Positions 25,042-33,678 of a DNA stretch of 39,124 bases are shown one piece after another. The notes under the pieces were generated by a model. It was not told where the DNA came from and did no database searches. It was given only the letters and a program-made list of their open reading frames with translations. The position numbers and the translations under genes were made by a program. The number at the start of each line of letters is the position of its first letter. The stretch's first letter is position 1. The stretch is from Bacteroidota bacterium (GTDB taxonomy: Bacteria > Bacteroidota > Bacteroidia > Flavobacteriales > Weeksellaceae): assembly GCA_023458415.1 (NCBI GenBank), contig JAEWZO010000035.1:1-39124 (forward strand), read 5' to 3'.

Positions 25042-25068
25042 TAATTTTATTGATTTTATCCCGTAAGT

Positions 25069-26391
25069 ATGAAAAACCTGTACATCAATAACCGATTTTT
25101 TCTCGCACTTTTTGTTGCGGGTATCGGCTATGTACTGTCGTTTTTCTTTCCGCATCTTTTGGTTTTTGCACACGGTTTTCTGGTTCTGCTGTTTATTGTG
25201 TTTTTAGTGGATTGTTTGCTGCTTTTCAATATAAAAAATGGAGTTTCAGCACAGCGTATTCTTCCGGAAAAACTTTCCAACGGCGATGAAAATCCTGTGA
25301 AAATTGATGTTAAGAATAATTATTTTTTTCCGCTTAATACCAAGATTATAGATGAAATACCCTTTCAGTTTCAGAAAAGAGATTTCCTGGTAGAAAAGAA
25401 AATTGAAGCAGGCAGAAGCACTTTCTTTCAGTATGTACTGGAGCCAAAAGAAAGAGGTGAGTACAGTTTCGGAAATCTGAATGTTTATGCCGTTTCTCCC
25501 ATCGGTTTTGTTTCACGAAGGTTTACCTTTCAGAAAGATGCAGTTTTACCGAGTTATCCGTCATTCGTTCATCTCAGAAAATATGAACTGATGGCTTTAC
25601 AAAATGAGTTTCTTCTGGGCGGCATAAAACGCATCAGAAAACTGGGACACACGATGGAGTTTGAACAGATTAAAGAATATGTACAGGGCGATGATGTGAG
25701 GACGATTAACTGGAAAGCCACGTCCAACCAGAATAAACTGATGGTGAACCAATATCAGGACGAAAAATCTCAGCGGATTTATATGCTGATTGACAAAGGA
25801 AGAACCATGCAGATGCCGTTTGAAGGTCTAAGTTTACTGGATTATTCCATTAACGCGACTATGGCACTTTCGCATATTATTCTGAAGAAAGGAGACCGCG
25901 CCGGAATGATGACTTTTTCCAAAAAAACTGAGAATAAAGTCGCCGCGGATAACAAATCCGGACAGTTGCGAAAGATTTCTGAAGCGCTGTATAACATTCA
26001 GACCAATTATTTTGAAAGCGATTTCGGGCGTTTGTATCAGGATGTGAAATTTTCTGTTGGACAGCGCAGTTTGATTCTGCTTTTTACCAATTTTGAAACG
26101 CTGGATGCGGTGAACCGCCAAATGAAATATCTTCGTGGGATTGCAAAAAATCATATGCTTGTGGTGGTGTTTTTCAAAAATTCCGAATTGCAGAAAATCA
26201 TTCATTCAAACCCGGAAAGTATACAGGAAATTTATGATGAAATTATTGCCGAAAAATTTGAGTTTGAAAAAAAACTGATCATACAGGAGCTCAGTAAATA
26301 CGGTATTTACACGGTGTATACGCTTCCTGAAAATCTCAACCTTGATGTCATTAATAAATACCTTGAAATAAAGGCAAGAGGAATATTATAA
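25069..26391 (+). CDS. DUF58 domain protein (MoxR partner)
   Basis: A 440-aa protein with two N-terminal membrane spans (about 8-28 and 32-55), a beta-rich region (60-160) and the DUF58 motif GDDVRTINWKATSN (207-220). A vWA-like domain starting IYMLIDKGRTM (237-247) follows. The metal-ion adhesion motif is altered (DKGRT instead of DxSxS), as is usual for DUF58. It is expected to be the membrane-tethered partner of the MoxR ATPase, 27 bp upstream. Last gene of the cluster with transmembrane character. Confidence 0.94.
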   Translation: MKNLYINNRFFLALFVAGIGYVLSFFFPHLLVFAHGFLVLLFIVFLVDCLLLFNIKNGVSAQRILPEKLSNGDENPVKIDVKNNYFFPLNTKIIDEIPFQFQKRDFLVEKKIEAGRSTFFQYVLEPKERGEYSFGNLNVYAVSPIGFVSRRFTFQKDAVLPSYPSFVHLRKYELMALQNEFLLGGIKRIRKLGHTMEFEQIKEYVQGDDVRTINWKATSNQNKLMVNQYQDEKSQRIYMLIDKGRTMQMPFEGLSLLDYSINATMALSHIILKKGDRAGMMTFSKKTENKVAADNKSGQLRKISEALYNIQTNYFESDFGRLYQDVKFSVGQRSLILLFTNFETLDAVNRQMKYLRGIAKNHMLVVVFFKNSELQKIIHSNPESIQEIYDEIIAEKFEFEKKLIIQELSKYGIYTVYTLPENLNLDVINKYLEIKARGIL

Positions 26392-26400
26392 ACAAGAGAA

Positions 26401-26826
26401 ATGAAAATAAAACTAAACAGAATCAACAGCGATTATCTTTTTGAATGTACCAATAGTGCAGGAAATTCCATTTTGTTGGATAATACTTCGCAACCCGATG
26501 CGAAAGGCGTTTCACCCATGGAGAGTGTTTTGATGGCAGTGGCCGGCTGCAGCGGGATTGACCTGGTTTCAATTCTGAAAAAACAACGTCAGGAAATCAC
26601 GTCATTTTCTGCTGAAGTGGAAGGCGAAAGGGTACAGGTTGATGAAGCTAAACCTTTCAAAAAAATTATCGTTAAGTTTTTTCTTGAAGGTGAAATTGAT
26701 CCCAAGAAAGCACAGAAAGCTGCAGAACTTTCTTTCGAGAAATATTGTTCTGTATCAAAAACTTTCGAACCGAACGTTGAGGTTCAGTATGAAGTTTTTG
26801 TAAACGGAAGCGCAGCAAATTCATAG
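26401..26826 (+). CDS. OsmC-family peroxiredoxin-like protein
   Basis: A 141-aa cytoplasmic protein of the OsmC/Ohr fold. The two redox cysteines are present: Cys50 in SPMESVLMAVAGCSGIDL and Cys116 in FEKYCSVSKTF. The family reduces organic hydroperoxides with thiol or lipoyl donors. It starts 9 bp after the DUF58 stop and is probably the last gene of that transcript. Its stop codon lies in the loop of a hairpin (26809-26838). Confidence 0.92.
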   Translation: MKIKLNRINSDYLFECTNSAGNSILLDNTSQPDAKGVSPMESVLMAVAGCSGIDLVSILKKQRQEITSFSAEVEGERVQVDEAKPFKKIIVKFFLEGEIDPKKAQKAAELSFEKYCSVSKTFEPNVEVQYEVFVNGSAANS

Positions 26827-26838
26827 TTTCGCTGCGCT
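26809..26838. terminator. Terminator-like hairpin overlapping the osmC stop
   Basis: AGCGCAGC (26809-26816) / GCTGCGCT (26831-26838), with the stop codon TAG in the 14-nt loop. No T-run follows on either strand, so termination would be weak or rho-linked. It lies between convergent genes. Confidence 0.35.
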
Positions 26839-26848
26839 CTCGTAAATT

Positions 26849-29452
26849 TTATGTTCTTGGCTGCAGTAATTTGGCCACAGTTGCAGTCCAGCCGGTTTGG
26901 TGCGATGCTCCGATTCCTTTTCCGGTGTCACCGTTGAAATATTCGTAGAACATAATGTAATCCTTAAAATGCTCATTGGTGTTAAAAATCTGTTCACCAC
27001 CGTTGAAAGGGCGTTCTCCGTTTTCATTTTTCAGGAAAATCGATTCCAGACGTCGGCTCAGCTCATTGGAAACATACATTAGATTGCGCATTTCGCCACT
27101 TCCTGTTGGGAATTCCACCTGCAGACTTTCGTCGTAGTAATAATGAAAACGCTGCAAACTTTCCACAATAAGGAAGTTGATAGGAAACCAAATCGGTCCG
27201 CGCCAGTTGGAATTTCCTCCGAACATTCGGCTGTCGCTTTCCGCTGGTAAATATTTTACTGTGAAAGTTTCAGTATCAATATTGAATTCGAAAGGATCGT
27301 TCTCATAAATTTTTGACATGGAACGGATGCCGAATTCTGAAAGGAATTCTTTTTCGTCCAGCATTTTTGTGAGGATTTTTGTAAGTCGCGTTTTCCTCAG
27401 AATGCTCATCAGATGTTTTCTTCCTTTTCCTTCCACTTCCCAGTGCGATACAAGTTTGGCGAGTTCCGGTTTGTTTTTCAAAATCCAGTCCATCCTTGTG
27501 CGGAAACTTTCCAGTTTTTCCAGCGTCTGATGTTCAATGATTTCCACGGCAAACATAGGAATCAAACCAACAATACTGCGAAGTTTTAATGCAATCGAGT
27601 CACCGTCTGCAAGCTGTAGAACATCGTAGAAAAATCCGTCTTCTTCATTCCAAAGTCCGTCTTTTTCCCCAATTTTTTCCATCGCATCTGCGATGTAAAG
27701 ATAATGCTCAAAAAACTTGATAGCCATATCTTCATAAACCGGATTGTGAAGCGCAAGTTCCATGGAAATCCGCATCATATTGAGAGCAAACATCGCCATC
27801 CAGCTTGTTCCGTCGGCCTGTTCAAGATGCTCTCCGTTCTTAAATTGCATATTTCTGTCGAACGCTCCGATATTATCAAGCCCTAAAAATCCTCCGCCGA
27901 AAATATTGTTTCCGTTTTTGTCTTTTCGGTTTACCCACCAGGTAAAATTCAATAAAAGTTTTTGAAAAACACTTTCCAGAAACGTGATATCCGGTTTTCC
28001 GTTGATTTTTTCATCAATTTTATAAACGCGGAAAGTTGACCATGCATGAACGGGCGGATTTACATCAGAAAAATCCCATTCATACGCCGGTAACTGACCG
28101 TTCGGATGGATGTACCATTCTTTGGTGAGCAATTTTAATTGACTTTTGGCAAATTCTGAATCAATCAGCGCAAACGGAACACAATGGAATGCAAGATCCC
28201 AAGTCGCAAACCAAGGATATTCCCATTTATCGGGCATTGAGATGATGTCCTTGTTCTGCATGTGCTCCCATTCGGTGTTGCGCACAAAGTTTTCGAAATC
28301 TCGCGGTGCTTCGAATTTAGGATCACCTTTCAACCACTTCGAAACGTTATAATGATAGAACTGTTTATTCCATAAAAGCCCTGCAAACGCCTGTCGCTGC
28401 ACATTTTTTTCTTCATCATCTTTTATGTCGCACTGCAGTTCGGCGTAAAAATCGTTGGCTTCTTTTTTGCGCAGTTCCAGAACTTCATCAAAATCGTAAA
28501 AAGCATTTTCCATGTCGTGCGGACTGAGGCGGAAATCAAACGTTTTTGTTTCTCCAGCTTCCAGAGAAGTGTCGACGTGAAAGGAAGCTTTAGTTCCTGT
28601 TTTTTCTGCGTTTACGGTGTCTTTCCCAAGGATCAGATAATCATTAATGCCGTCTTTAAAGAACTTATTGGTAGACGGAACTCCGAAGATTTTTTCGGTA
28701 TTTGTTTCATTATCACAGAATAAAGCTTCAACGTTGCTGTCTCTAGAATAGAGATGTTTCATTAAAACAGATTCGTGATCGATGTTAATTTTACCGTTAA
28801 CCGAAGAGTTTAGTTGAGGAACATAATCTCCATAACCCCAACTCCAGTTATTCCTGAACCAAAGAGTGGGCAATATGCTAAGATCAGCTTTTCTGTCACT
28901 TCGGTTGACTACCGTTACCCGTAATAAAATATCATCAAAGTTTATTTTCGCATACTCAATAAATATGTCGAAATATTCGTCGTCATCGAAGATTCCGGTG
29001 TCTACCAGTTCGTATTCGGGATTGTTTTTTGTGCGTATTCCGTTTTCATGAACCAGTTCATCGTAAGGAAATGCGTTTATCGGGTATTTGTACACCATTT
29101 TCATATAGGAATGCGTTGGTGTATTGTCCAGATAATAGAAAATTTCTTTAATGTCTTCGCCGTGATTTCCCTGATAATTGCTCAGTCCGAAAAAACGCTC
29201 TTTTAATATTTTATCTTTTTTATTCCAGAAACTCAGTGCAAAACACAGCCGCTGTTTCGAATCGCTAATTCCCGCAATTCCGTCCTCATTCCAGCGGTAA
29301 GTACGGCTCAGAGCACCTTCGTAAGTTGTGTATCCCCATGCATCGCCGTTTGGGCTGTAATCTTCGCGCACGGTTCCCCATTGGCGATTGCTTACATAAG
29401 GTCCCCATTTTTTCCAGCCTTCATTCTGCAATCTTTCCTTTTCTGCATTCAT
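26849..29452 (-). CDS. Glucosidase, GH63-like (MGH1-type)
   Basis: An 867-aa enzyme with an (alpha/alpha)6 barrel of the GH63 / mannosylglycerate hydrolase-like type. Conserved stretches: ERLQNEGWKKWGPYVSNRQWGTVREDYS at the N-terminus, ILPTLWFRNNWSW, WEYPWFATWDLAFHCVPFALID, GQLPAYEWDFSDVNPPVHAW, LEQADGTSWMAMFALNMM, FGGNSNWRGPIWFPINFL and the C-terminal SHQTGWTATVAKLL. There is no signal peptide, so it is cytoplasmic and may act on glucosylglycerate, mannosylglycerate or short alpha-glucans; the substrate is not fixed by sequence. Single minus-strand gene. Confidence 0.93.
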   Translation of the reverse strand: MNAEKERLQNEGWKKWGPYVSNRQWGTVREDYSPNGDAWGYTTYEGALSRTYRWNEDGIAGISDSKQRLCFALSFWNKKDKILKERFFGLSNYQGNHGEDIKEIFYYLDNTPTHSYMKMVYKYPINAFPYDELVHENGIRTKNNPEYELVDTGIFDDDEYFDIFIEYAKINFDDILLRVTVVNRSDRKADLSILPTLWFRNNWSWGYGDYVPQLNSSVNGKINIDHESVLMKHLYSRDSNVEALFCDNETNTEKIFGVPSTNKFFKDGINDYLILGKDTVNAEKTGTKASFHVDTSLEAGETKTFDFRLSPHDMENAFYDFDEVLELRKKEANDFYAELQCDIKDDEEKNVQRQAFAGLLWNKQFYHYNVSKWLKGDPKFEAPRDFENFVRNTEWEHMQNKDIISMPDKWEYPWFATWDLAFHCVPFALIDSEFAKSQLKLLTKEWYIHPNGQLPAYEWDFSDVNPPVHAWSTFRVYKIDEKINGKPDITFLESVFQKLLLNFTWWVNRKDKNGNNIFGGGFLGLDNIGAFDRNMQFKNGEHLEQADGTSWMAMFALNMMRISMELALHNPVYEDMAIKFFEHYLYIADAMEKIGEKDGLWNEEDGFFYDVLQLADGDSIALKLRSIVGLIPMFAVEIIEHQTLEKLESFRTRMDWILKNKPELAKLVSHWEVEGKGRKHLMSILRKTRLTKILTKMLDEKEFLSEFGIRSMSKIYENDPFEFNIDTETFTVKYLPAESDSRMFGGNSNWRGPIWFPINFLIVESLQRFHYYYDESLQVEFPTGSGEMRNLMYVSNELSRRLESIFLKNENGERPFNGGEQIFNTNEHFKDYIMFYEYFNGDTGKGIGASHQTGWTATVAKLLQPRT

Positions 29453-29471
29453 ATAATCATCCTTTAAACAG

Positions 29472-29479
29472 CAAAAATA
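29472..29479 (-). promoter_or_regulatory. Candidate -7 element of the glucosidase gene
   Basis: On the minus strand TATTTTTG is an exact TAnnTTTG, 19 nt before the start codon. No good -33 element. Confidence 0.35.
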
Positions 29480-29575
29480 ATTTTTTTCTTATTAATCTTT
29501 TCTTAACTGAACTTAAATGATATTTAATGTAAAGACAATCAGTTGTTTAACTATTTTTAGACAAATTTTATTTTC

Positions 29576-29800
29576 ATGTCTTCAGGAAGCATTCACATTA
29601 TTTATCATCCAACTTATCGAGGGTATTCAGGTTACTCCAAAGAACTGGACGGACTTCATACCGAAGCGCGTACAATTCAGGAACTTTTCTCAAAAATCCG
29701 TCATAAAATTCGGGTAAGAATTAATGCACTTTTAGAGATTGGAAGAGAAAAGGAAGCGAAAGATTTGGAAGCCCGCGAAATTATTTTCCTGGAAGATTAG
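29576..29800 (+). CDS. Small conserved-looking hypothetical protein
   Basis: A 74-aa soluble protein that I do not recognise. It begins MSSGSIHIIYHPTYRGYSGYS, aromatic and Gly-rich, then becomes a charged helix (HTEARTIQELFSKIRHKIRVRINALLEIGREKEAKDLEAREIIF, about 27-70) with amphipathic spacing. It has no signal peptide, membrane span or Cys. The ATG at 29576 is the only good start. It lies between the divergent glucosidase gene and the metX promoter; that promoter's TTTG begins 12 nt after its stop. Codon use looks normal for the region, which favours a real gene. Confidence 0.6.
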   Translation: MSSGSIHIIYHPTYRGYSGYSKELDGLHTEARTIQELFSKIRHKIRVRINALLEIGREKEAKDLEAREIIFLED

Positions 29801-29812
29801 TTGCTGATAAAA

Positions 29813-29843
29813 TTTGCATAAAAGAAATTAAGTAGTATTTTTG
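29813..29843 (+). promoter_or_regulatory. Promoter of the met operon
   Basis: TTTG (29813-29816), 19-nt spacer and TATTTTTG (29836-29843): a full match to the Bacteroidota -33/-7 consensus. Transcription should start near 29848-29850, giving a leader of about 185 nt that contains the SAM riboswitch. Confidence 0.75.
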
Positions 29844-29873
29844 CTGCAGATTTGTTCATTTACATATTGAAAA

Positions 29874-29978
29874 TGTTACCCAGAAAGGTGGAGGGAATAG
29901 ACCCTTTGAAACCTTGGCAACCCTTGCAATACGGCGAGAAGGTGCTAAATTCTACTCAAAACAGTGAGAAAGATAACG
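29874..29978 (+). ncRNA. SAM-I (S-box) riboswitch
   Basis: The leader holds the S-box core in order: AGAAAGGTGGAGGGA (29882-29896), CCCTTTGAAACC (29902-29913), GGCAACC (29916-29922) and AAGGTGCTAAAT (29939-29950). P1 is closed by GTTA (29875-29878) with TAAC (29974-29977). This fold binds S-adenosylmethionine and lowers expression of methionine genes. P1 is short (4 bp plus a wobble). No terminator hairpin with a T-run follows before metX, so control may be translational or through a weak platform. Confidence 0.93.
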
Positions 29979-30032
29979 CAATAATCCATACCTACTTTTT
30001 GGTGACATTTTCAGTTTTTAGATTTATAAAGA

Positions 30033-30983
30033 TTGAAAAATTTGCTGCAACATATCACAATTTCGCAATTCACAACCACATCAGGGAAAACATTTGACAT
30101 TCCGCTGAGCTACGAAACTTTTGGTCCCGAGTTACATTCGGCGCCGATAGTTTTGGTTAATCATGCCCTTACCGGAAATTCTTCGGTGAGCGGTGAAAAC
30201 GGTTGGTGGAAAACTTTGGTCGGAAAAGAAAAGGTGATTAATACAGAGCGTTTCACGGTACTTTGCTTCAATGTTCCCGGAAATGGATACGACGGTTTTC
30301 TGGTTGAAAACTTTATAGATTTTACAGCAAAAGATATCGCACGAATTTTCCTGAAAGGGCTGCAACAGTTGAATATTTCGAAACTTCATACTATTATCGG
30401 CGGTTCTGTCGGCGGTTCCATCGGCTGGGAAATGTTGGCTTTGGAGAAGAATCTTGCAAATCAATTCATCCCAATTGCTTCTGATTATAAAACAACGGAT
30501 TGGCTTTATTCACAATGTCTGGTTCAGCAGTTTCTGTTGAATTCAGGACAGGATGCTTTGCAGAAATCCCGTATTCATGCGATGCTTTGCTACCGAACTC
30601 CACAGTCAATTAATGAACGGTTTCAACTGGAACGAAGTGAAAATTCTGATTTAAGAAAATCCCACGACTGGTTGAACTATCATGGAAACGCTTTGAACGA
30701 AAGATTTAGTTTAAAAGCTTACCAACTCATGAATCAGTTGTTGATGACGATAAACGTAAGCGATGACGATTTGAAATCAATTGATGCAGAAATCCATTTA
30801 ATCGCAGTGGACTCCGATCTGTTTTTTCCGGCATTTGAAATACGGAAATGCTTTGGGCTGCTAAAGAAAGAAAAATCGAATATTTTCTATCATGAAATCA
30901 ACTCCGTTCACGGTCACGACGCCTTTCTGATGGAGTATGAACAATTGAATTCCATCCTAAACCTTTGTTTGAATGAAAAATAG
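30033..30983 (+). CDS. metX: Homoserine O-acetyltransferase
   Basis: Alpha/beta-hydrolase-fold enzyme that activates homoserine with acetyl-CoA. At 316 aa it is somewhat short for MetX. Motifs: VNHALTGNSSV (42-52), CFNVPGNGYDG, nucleophile elbow GGSVGGSIGWEM with Ser125, acidic VDSDLFFP (Asp262) and SVHGHDAFLMEY with His295. No in-frame ATG exists near the N-terminus: the frame opens after a TAA at 30027 and TTG at 30033 is the best start (TTG 30042 is an alternative). Its leader carries the SAM riboswitch. Its end overlaps the next gene by 11 bp. Confidence 0.9.
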   Translation: MKNLLQHITISQFTTTSGKTFDIPLSYETFGPELHSAPIVLVNHALTGNSSVSGENGWWKTLVGKEKVINTERFTVLCFNVPGNGYDGFLVENFIDFTAKDIARIFLKGLQQLNISKLHTIIGGSVGGSIGWEMLALEKNLANQFIPIASDYKTTDWLYSQCLVQQFLLNSGQDALQKSRIHAMLCYRTPQSINERFQLERSENSDLRKSHDWLNYHGNALNERFSLKAYQLMNQLLMTINVSDDDLKSIDAEIHLIAVDSDLFFPAFEIRKCFGLLKKEKSNIFYHEINSVHGHDAFLMEYEQLNSILNLCLNEK

Positions 30984-32511
30984 AAACGAAATAAAAGTAT
31001 TTAAAAACCGCTCAATCATCCGTTTTCAGGGTGCAGATTTCCTGGGAGAAGTCGGTGTGGACGGCAGAATTTTCAAAGCGTTGACTTATGCGAGAATCAG
31101 TGTTGGTGTTATTTCACAACAGGCGATAGAAAACGGAATTTCCGTTTTGGTAAGCGATAAAGATTCTGAAAAAGCGGTCAATTGTCTCATTGAAGAATTC
31201 GCAGAAGAAAGAAAAACCGGAAAGGTTAGTCAGATCTTCAGCATCAATAATGTAACGGTTTTGGGTTTTGTGACCGAAGATTACACGAAGATTGCTTCCG
31301 AACTGGCAAGAAACAATATTTTCCCCCTTCTTCTTAACCAAATTGCTGCTGAGAATAGAGTGAATATCGTCGTAAGTTCCGGTCAGGACGAGAAAGCAAA
31401 AAATATTATTGAGGCAGAAATCGGCGGTCACCCGAAAACGGTTCATCTTGCCGTAATAGGTCATGGTAATGTTGGGAAAACGCTGATTGATCAGGTTTTG
31501 GAAAGTGCTGATGAAATTCGGCGAAGAAAAAAAATCAACCTGAAAGTTGTAGCCATTGCCAATTCGAAAAAGTTGGCGCTGAACAAAAACGGTTTCCAAA
31601 ATTCCTGGAATGATGAGGTGGCTGTTGCGGAAACACCTTCTGATGTAAATGAACTGATTCAGTTTTCAAAAATCAATCAGCTGGAAAATCTAATTGCAGT
31701 GGACAATACCGGAAGTAAAGATTTCGTAAAGAACTATAAAACATTAGCTGAAAACGGTTTCGATCTGGTTTCATCAAATAAGATTTTCAATACTTTGCCG
31801 ATTCAGGAATACCGGAATTTCAGAAGTATTCTGAATAAAAACAATAAAAAATACCTCTACGAAACCAATGTTGGTGCAGGTTTACCTTTAATCGATACCA
31901 TAAAGCTTCTTCATCTTTCTGGTGAAAATATCACAAGAATTAAAGGCGTTTTTTCCGGTTCTTTGAGTTATGTTTTCAATAATTTTTCGGTTCGTGTTGA
32001 AAATTTTTCAACTATTGTGAAAGTAGCAATGGAAAAAGGATTTACCGAACCTGATCCGCGTGAAGACCTTTCCGGAAATGATGTCGCGAGAAAACTTCTG
32101 ATTTTGGCAAGAGAACTGGATTTAATCAACGAGTTTTCCGATATCAATATTCAGAATTTAATTCCGGAAAAACTGCTGAAAATTTCCAAAGAAGATTTTA
32201 TTTCAAGGATTTCGGATATGGATGAAGAATATCAAAAAATCAAAGAAAATCAGGAAGCGGACCATGTTCTGCGTTATGTCGGTGATTTACACGGCGATCT
32301 GCAGCAGGACAAAGGTGATTTGGATGTGAAACTGATTTCTGTTCCGAAAAATTCTGCTTTGGGGCAGCTGAAAGGTTCCGATTCCATTTTTGAGATTTAT
32401 ACGGAGAGTTACGGAGAAAATCCGATTGTAATTATGGGAGCAGGAGCGGGCGCAAAAGTGACGGCACGCGGTGTTTTTGGGGATATTTTAAGAATTAGCG
32501 AGAATAAATAA
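30973..32511 (+). CDS. ACT-homoserine dehydrogenase fusion without aspartokinase
   Basis: A 512-aa protein. Residues 1-150 are two ACT-like regulatory domains as in aspartokinase (FLGEVGVDGRIFKALTYARISVGVISQQAIENGISVLV; NNVTVLGFVTEDYTKIASELARNNI). Residues 155-512 are homoserine dehydrogenase: nucleotide loop VIGHGNVGKT (161-170), ETNVGAGLPLI (297-307), FSGSLSYVFN and EPDPREDLSGNDVARK (359-374). It reduces aspartate semialdehyde to homoserine with NAD(P)H. The layout equals bifunctional ThrA with the kinase domain removed; an aspartokinase must be elsewhere. The ACT part probably senses an amino acid. Confidence 0.92.
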   Translation: MKNRNEIKVFKNRSIIRFQGADFLGEVGVDGRIFKALTYARISVGVISQQAIENGISVLVSDKDSEKAVNCLIEEFAEERKTGKVSQIFSINNVTVLGFVTEDYTKIASELARNNIFPLLLNQIAAENRVNIVVSSGQDEKAKNIIEAEIGGHPKTVHLAVIGHGNVGKTLIDQVLESADEIRRRKKINLKVVAIANSKKLALNKNGFQNSWNDEVAVAETPSDVNELIQFSKINQLENLIAVDNTGSKDFVKNYKTLAENGFDLVSSNKIFNTLPIQEYRNFRSILNKNNKKYLYETNVGAGLPLIDTIKLLHLSGENITRIKGVFSGSLSYVFNNFSVRVENFSTIVKVAMEKGFTEPDPREDLSGNDVARKLLILARELDLINEFSDINIQNLIPEKLLKISKEDFISRISDMDEEYQKIKENQEADHVLRYVGDLHGDLQQDKGDLDVKLISVPKNSALGQLKGSDSIFEIYTESYGENPIVIMGAGAGAKVTARGVFGDILRISENK

Positions 32512-33671
32512 TGGAACATTTTGAAACTTTAGCCATCAGAACGCAAACGGAACGAACCCAGTTTGATGAGCATTCTACACCACTTTTTCTTACTTCAAGT
32601 TTTGTTTTTGAAGATGCCGAAGATATGCGCGCGAGTTTTGCGGAAGAGAAAGACAAAAATCTGTACAGCCGCTTCAGCAATCCGAATGTCACCGAGTTTA
32701 TCGACAAAATTGCAAAAATGGAAGGCGCAGAAAGTGGTTATGCTTTTGCGACAGGAATGGCAGCGATTTATTCTACCTTTGCGGCGTTGCTCAATTCGGG
32801 AGATCATATTGTGAGTTGTCAGTCGGTTTTCGGCTCTACACACACTTTGTTCACGAAATATTTTCCGAAATGGAATATCGAAACCACTTATTTCAAAGCT
32901 GACGATGCCGAAAATGTTGAAGAACTCATCCAGCCAAATACAAAAATCCTATATCTCGAAACCCCAACTAATCCCGCAATTGAAGTCCTCGATCTGGAAT
33001 TTTTCGGAAAAATCGCGAAAAAACACAACCTCATTTTTATTGTTGACAACTGTTTCGCCACGCCGTATTTGCAGCAGCCAATCAAGTTTGGAGCCGATGT
33101 TGTGGTTCATTCCGCCACAAAATTAATTGACGGACAGGGCAGAGTTTTGGGCGGAGTCGCAGTAGGAAAATCAGAACTTATTCGCGAAATTTATCTGTTC
33201 GCAAGAAATACTGGACCGGCCATGTCGCCGTTCAATGCGTGGGTTTTAAGTAAAAGTCTGGATACGTTGGCGGTGCGTGTGGAAAAACACTGTGAAAACG
33301 CTCTCAAAGTAGCTGAATTTCTCGAAAACCATCCCAAAGTTGAGCTGGTGAAATACCCGTTTCTGAAATCGCATCCGAATCATGACGTGGCCAAAAAGCA
33401 AATGAAATTGGGCGGAAACATCGTCGCTTTCGAAGTGAAAGGCGGTATAGAAGCTGGCAGAGATTTTCTTAACCGAATCAAAATGTGTTCACTTTCAGCA
33501 AATTTGGGCGACACCCGGACAATTGTTACGCATCCCGCTTCGACAACGCATTCCAAGCTCTCTGAAGAGGAGCGGAACGAAGTGGGGATTTCCGCAGGTT
33601 TGGTGCGCTGCTCCGTTGGTTTGGAGTATATTGATGATATTATCGAAGATTTGCGTCAGGCACTGGAATAA
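32511..33671 (+). CDS. O-acylhomoserine sulfhydrylase (MetZ-type, PLP)
   Basis: A 386-aa Cys/Met-metabolism PLP enzyme. Features: LYSRFSNPNVTEF (51-63) with phosphate-binding Tyr52, ATGMAAI, LETPTNPAIEVLD, VDNCFATPYLQ and the Schiff-base lysine Lys204 in HSATKLIDGQGRVLGG. The DGQGR context is typical of MetZ. Because the operon contains MetX, the likely substrate is O-acetylhomoserine plus sulfide, giving homocysteine; a cystathionine-type activity cannot be excluded. Its ATG overlaps the stop of the dehydrogenase gene by one base (TAATG). Confidence 0.9.
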   Translation: MEHFETLAIRTQTERTQFDEHSTPLFLTSSFVFEDAEDMRASFAEEKDKNLYSRFSNPNVTEFIDKIAKMEGAESGYAFATGMAAIYSTFAALLNSGDHIVSCQSVFGSTHTLFTKYFPKWNIETTYFKADDAENVEELIQPNTKILYLETPTNPAIEVLDLEFFGKIAKKHNLIFIVDNCFATPYLQQPIKFGADVVVHSATKLIDGQGRVLGGVAVGKSELIREIYLFARNTGPAMSPFNAWVLSKSLDTLAVRVEKHCENALKVAEFLENHPKVELVKYPFLKSHPNHDVAKKQMKLGGNIVAFEVKGGIEAGRDFLNRIKMCSLSANLGDTRTIVTHPASTTHSKLSEEERNEVGISAGLVRCSVGLEYIDDIIEDLRQALE

Positions 33672-33678
33672 TTTTTTT

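Noticed and set aside
29852..30097. An 81-codon open frame across the S-box region
   Set aside because: It runs straight through the riboswitch core and overlaps the start of metX in another frame; its codons show no coding pattern.
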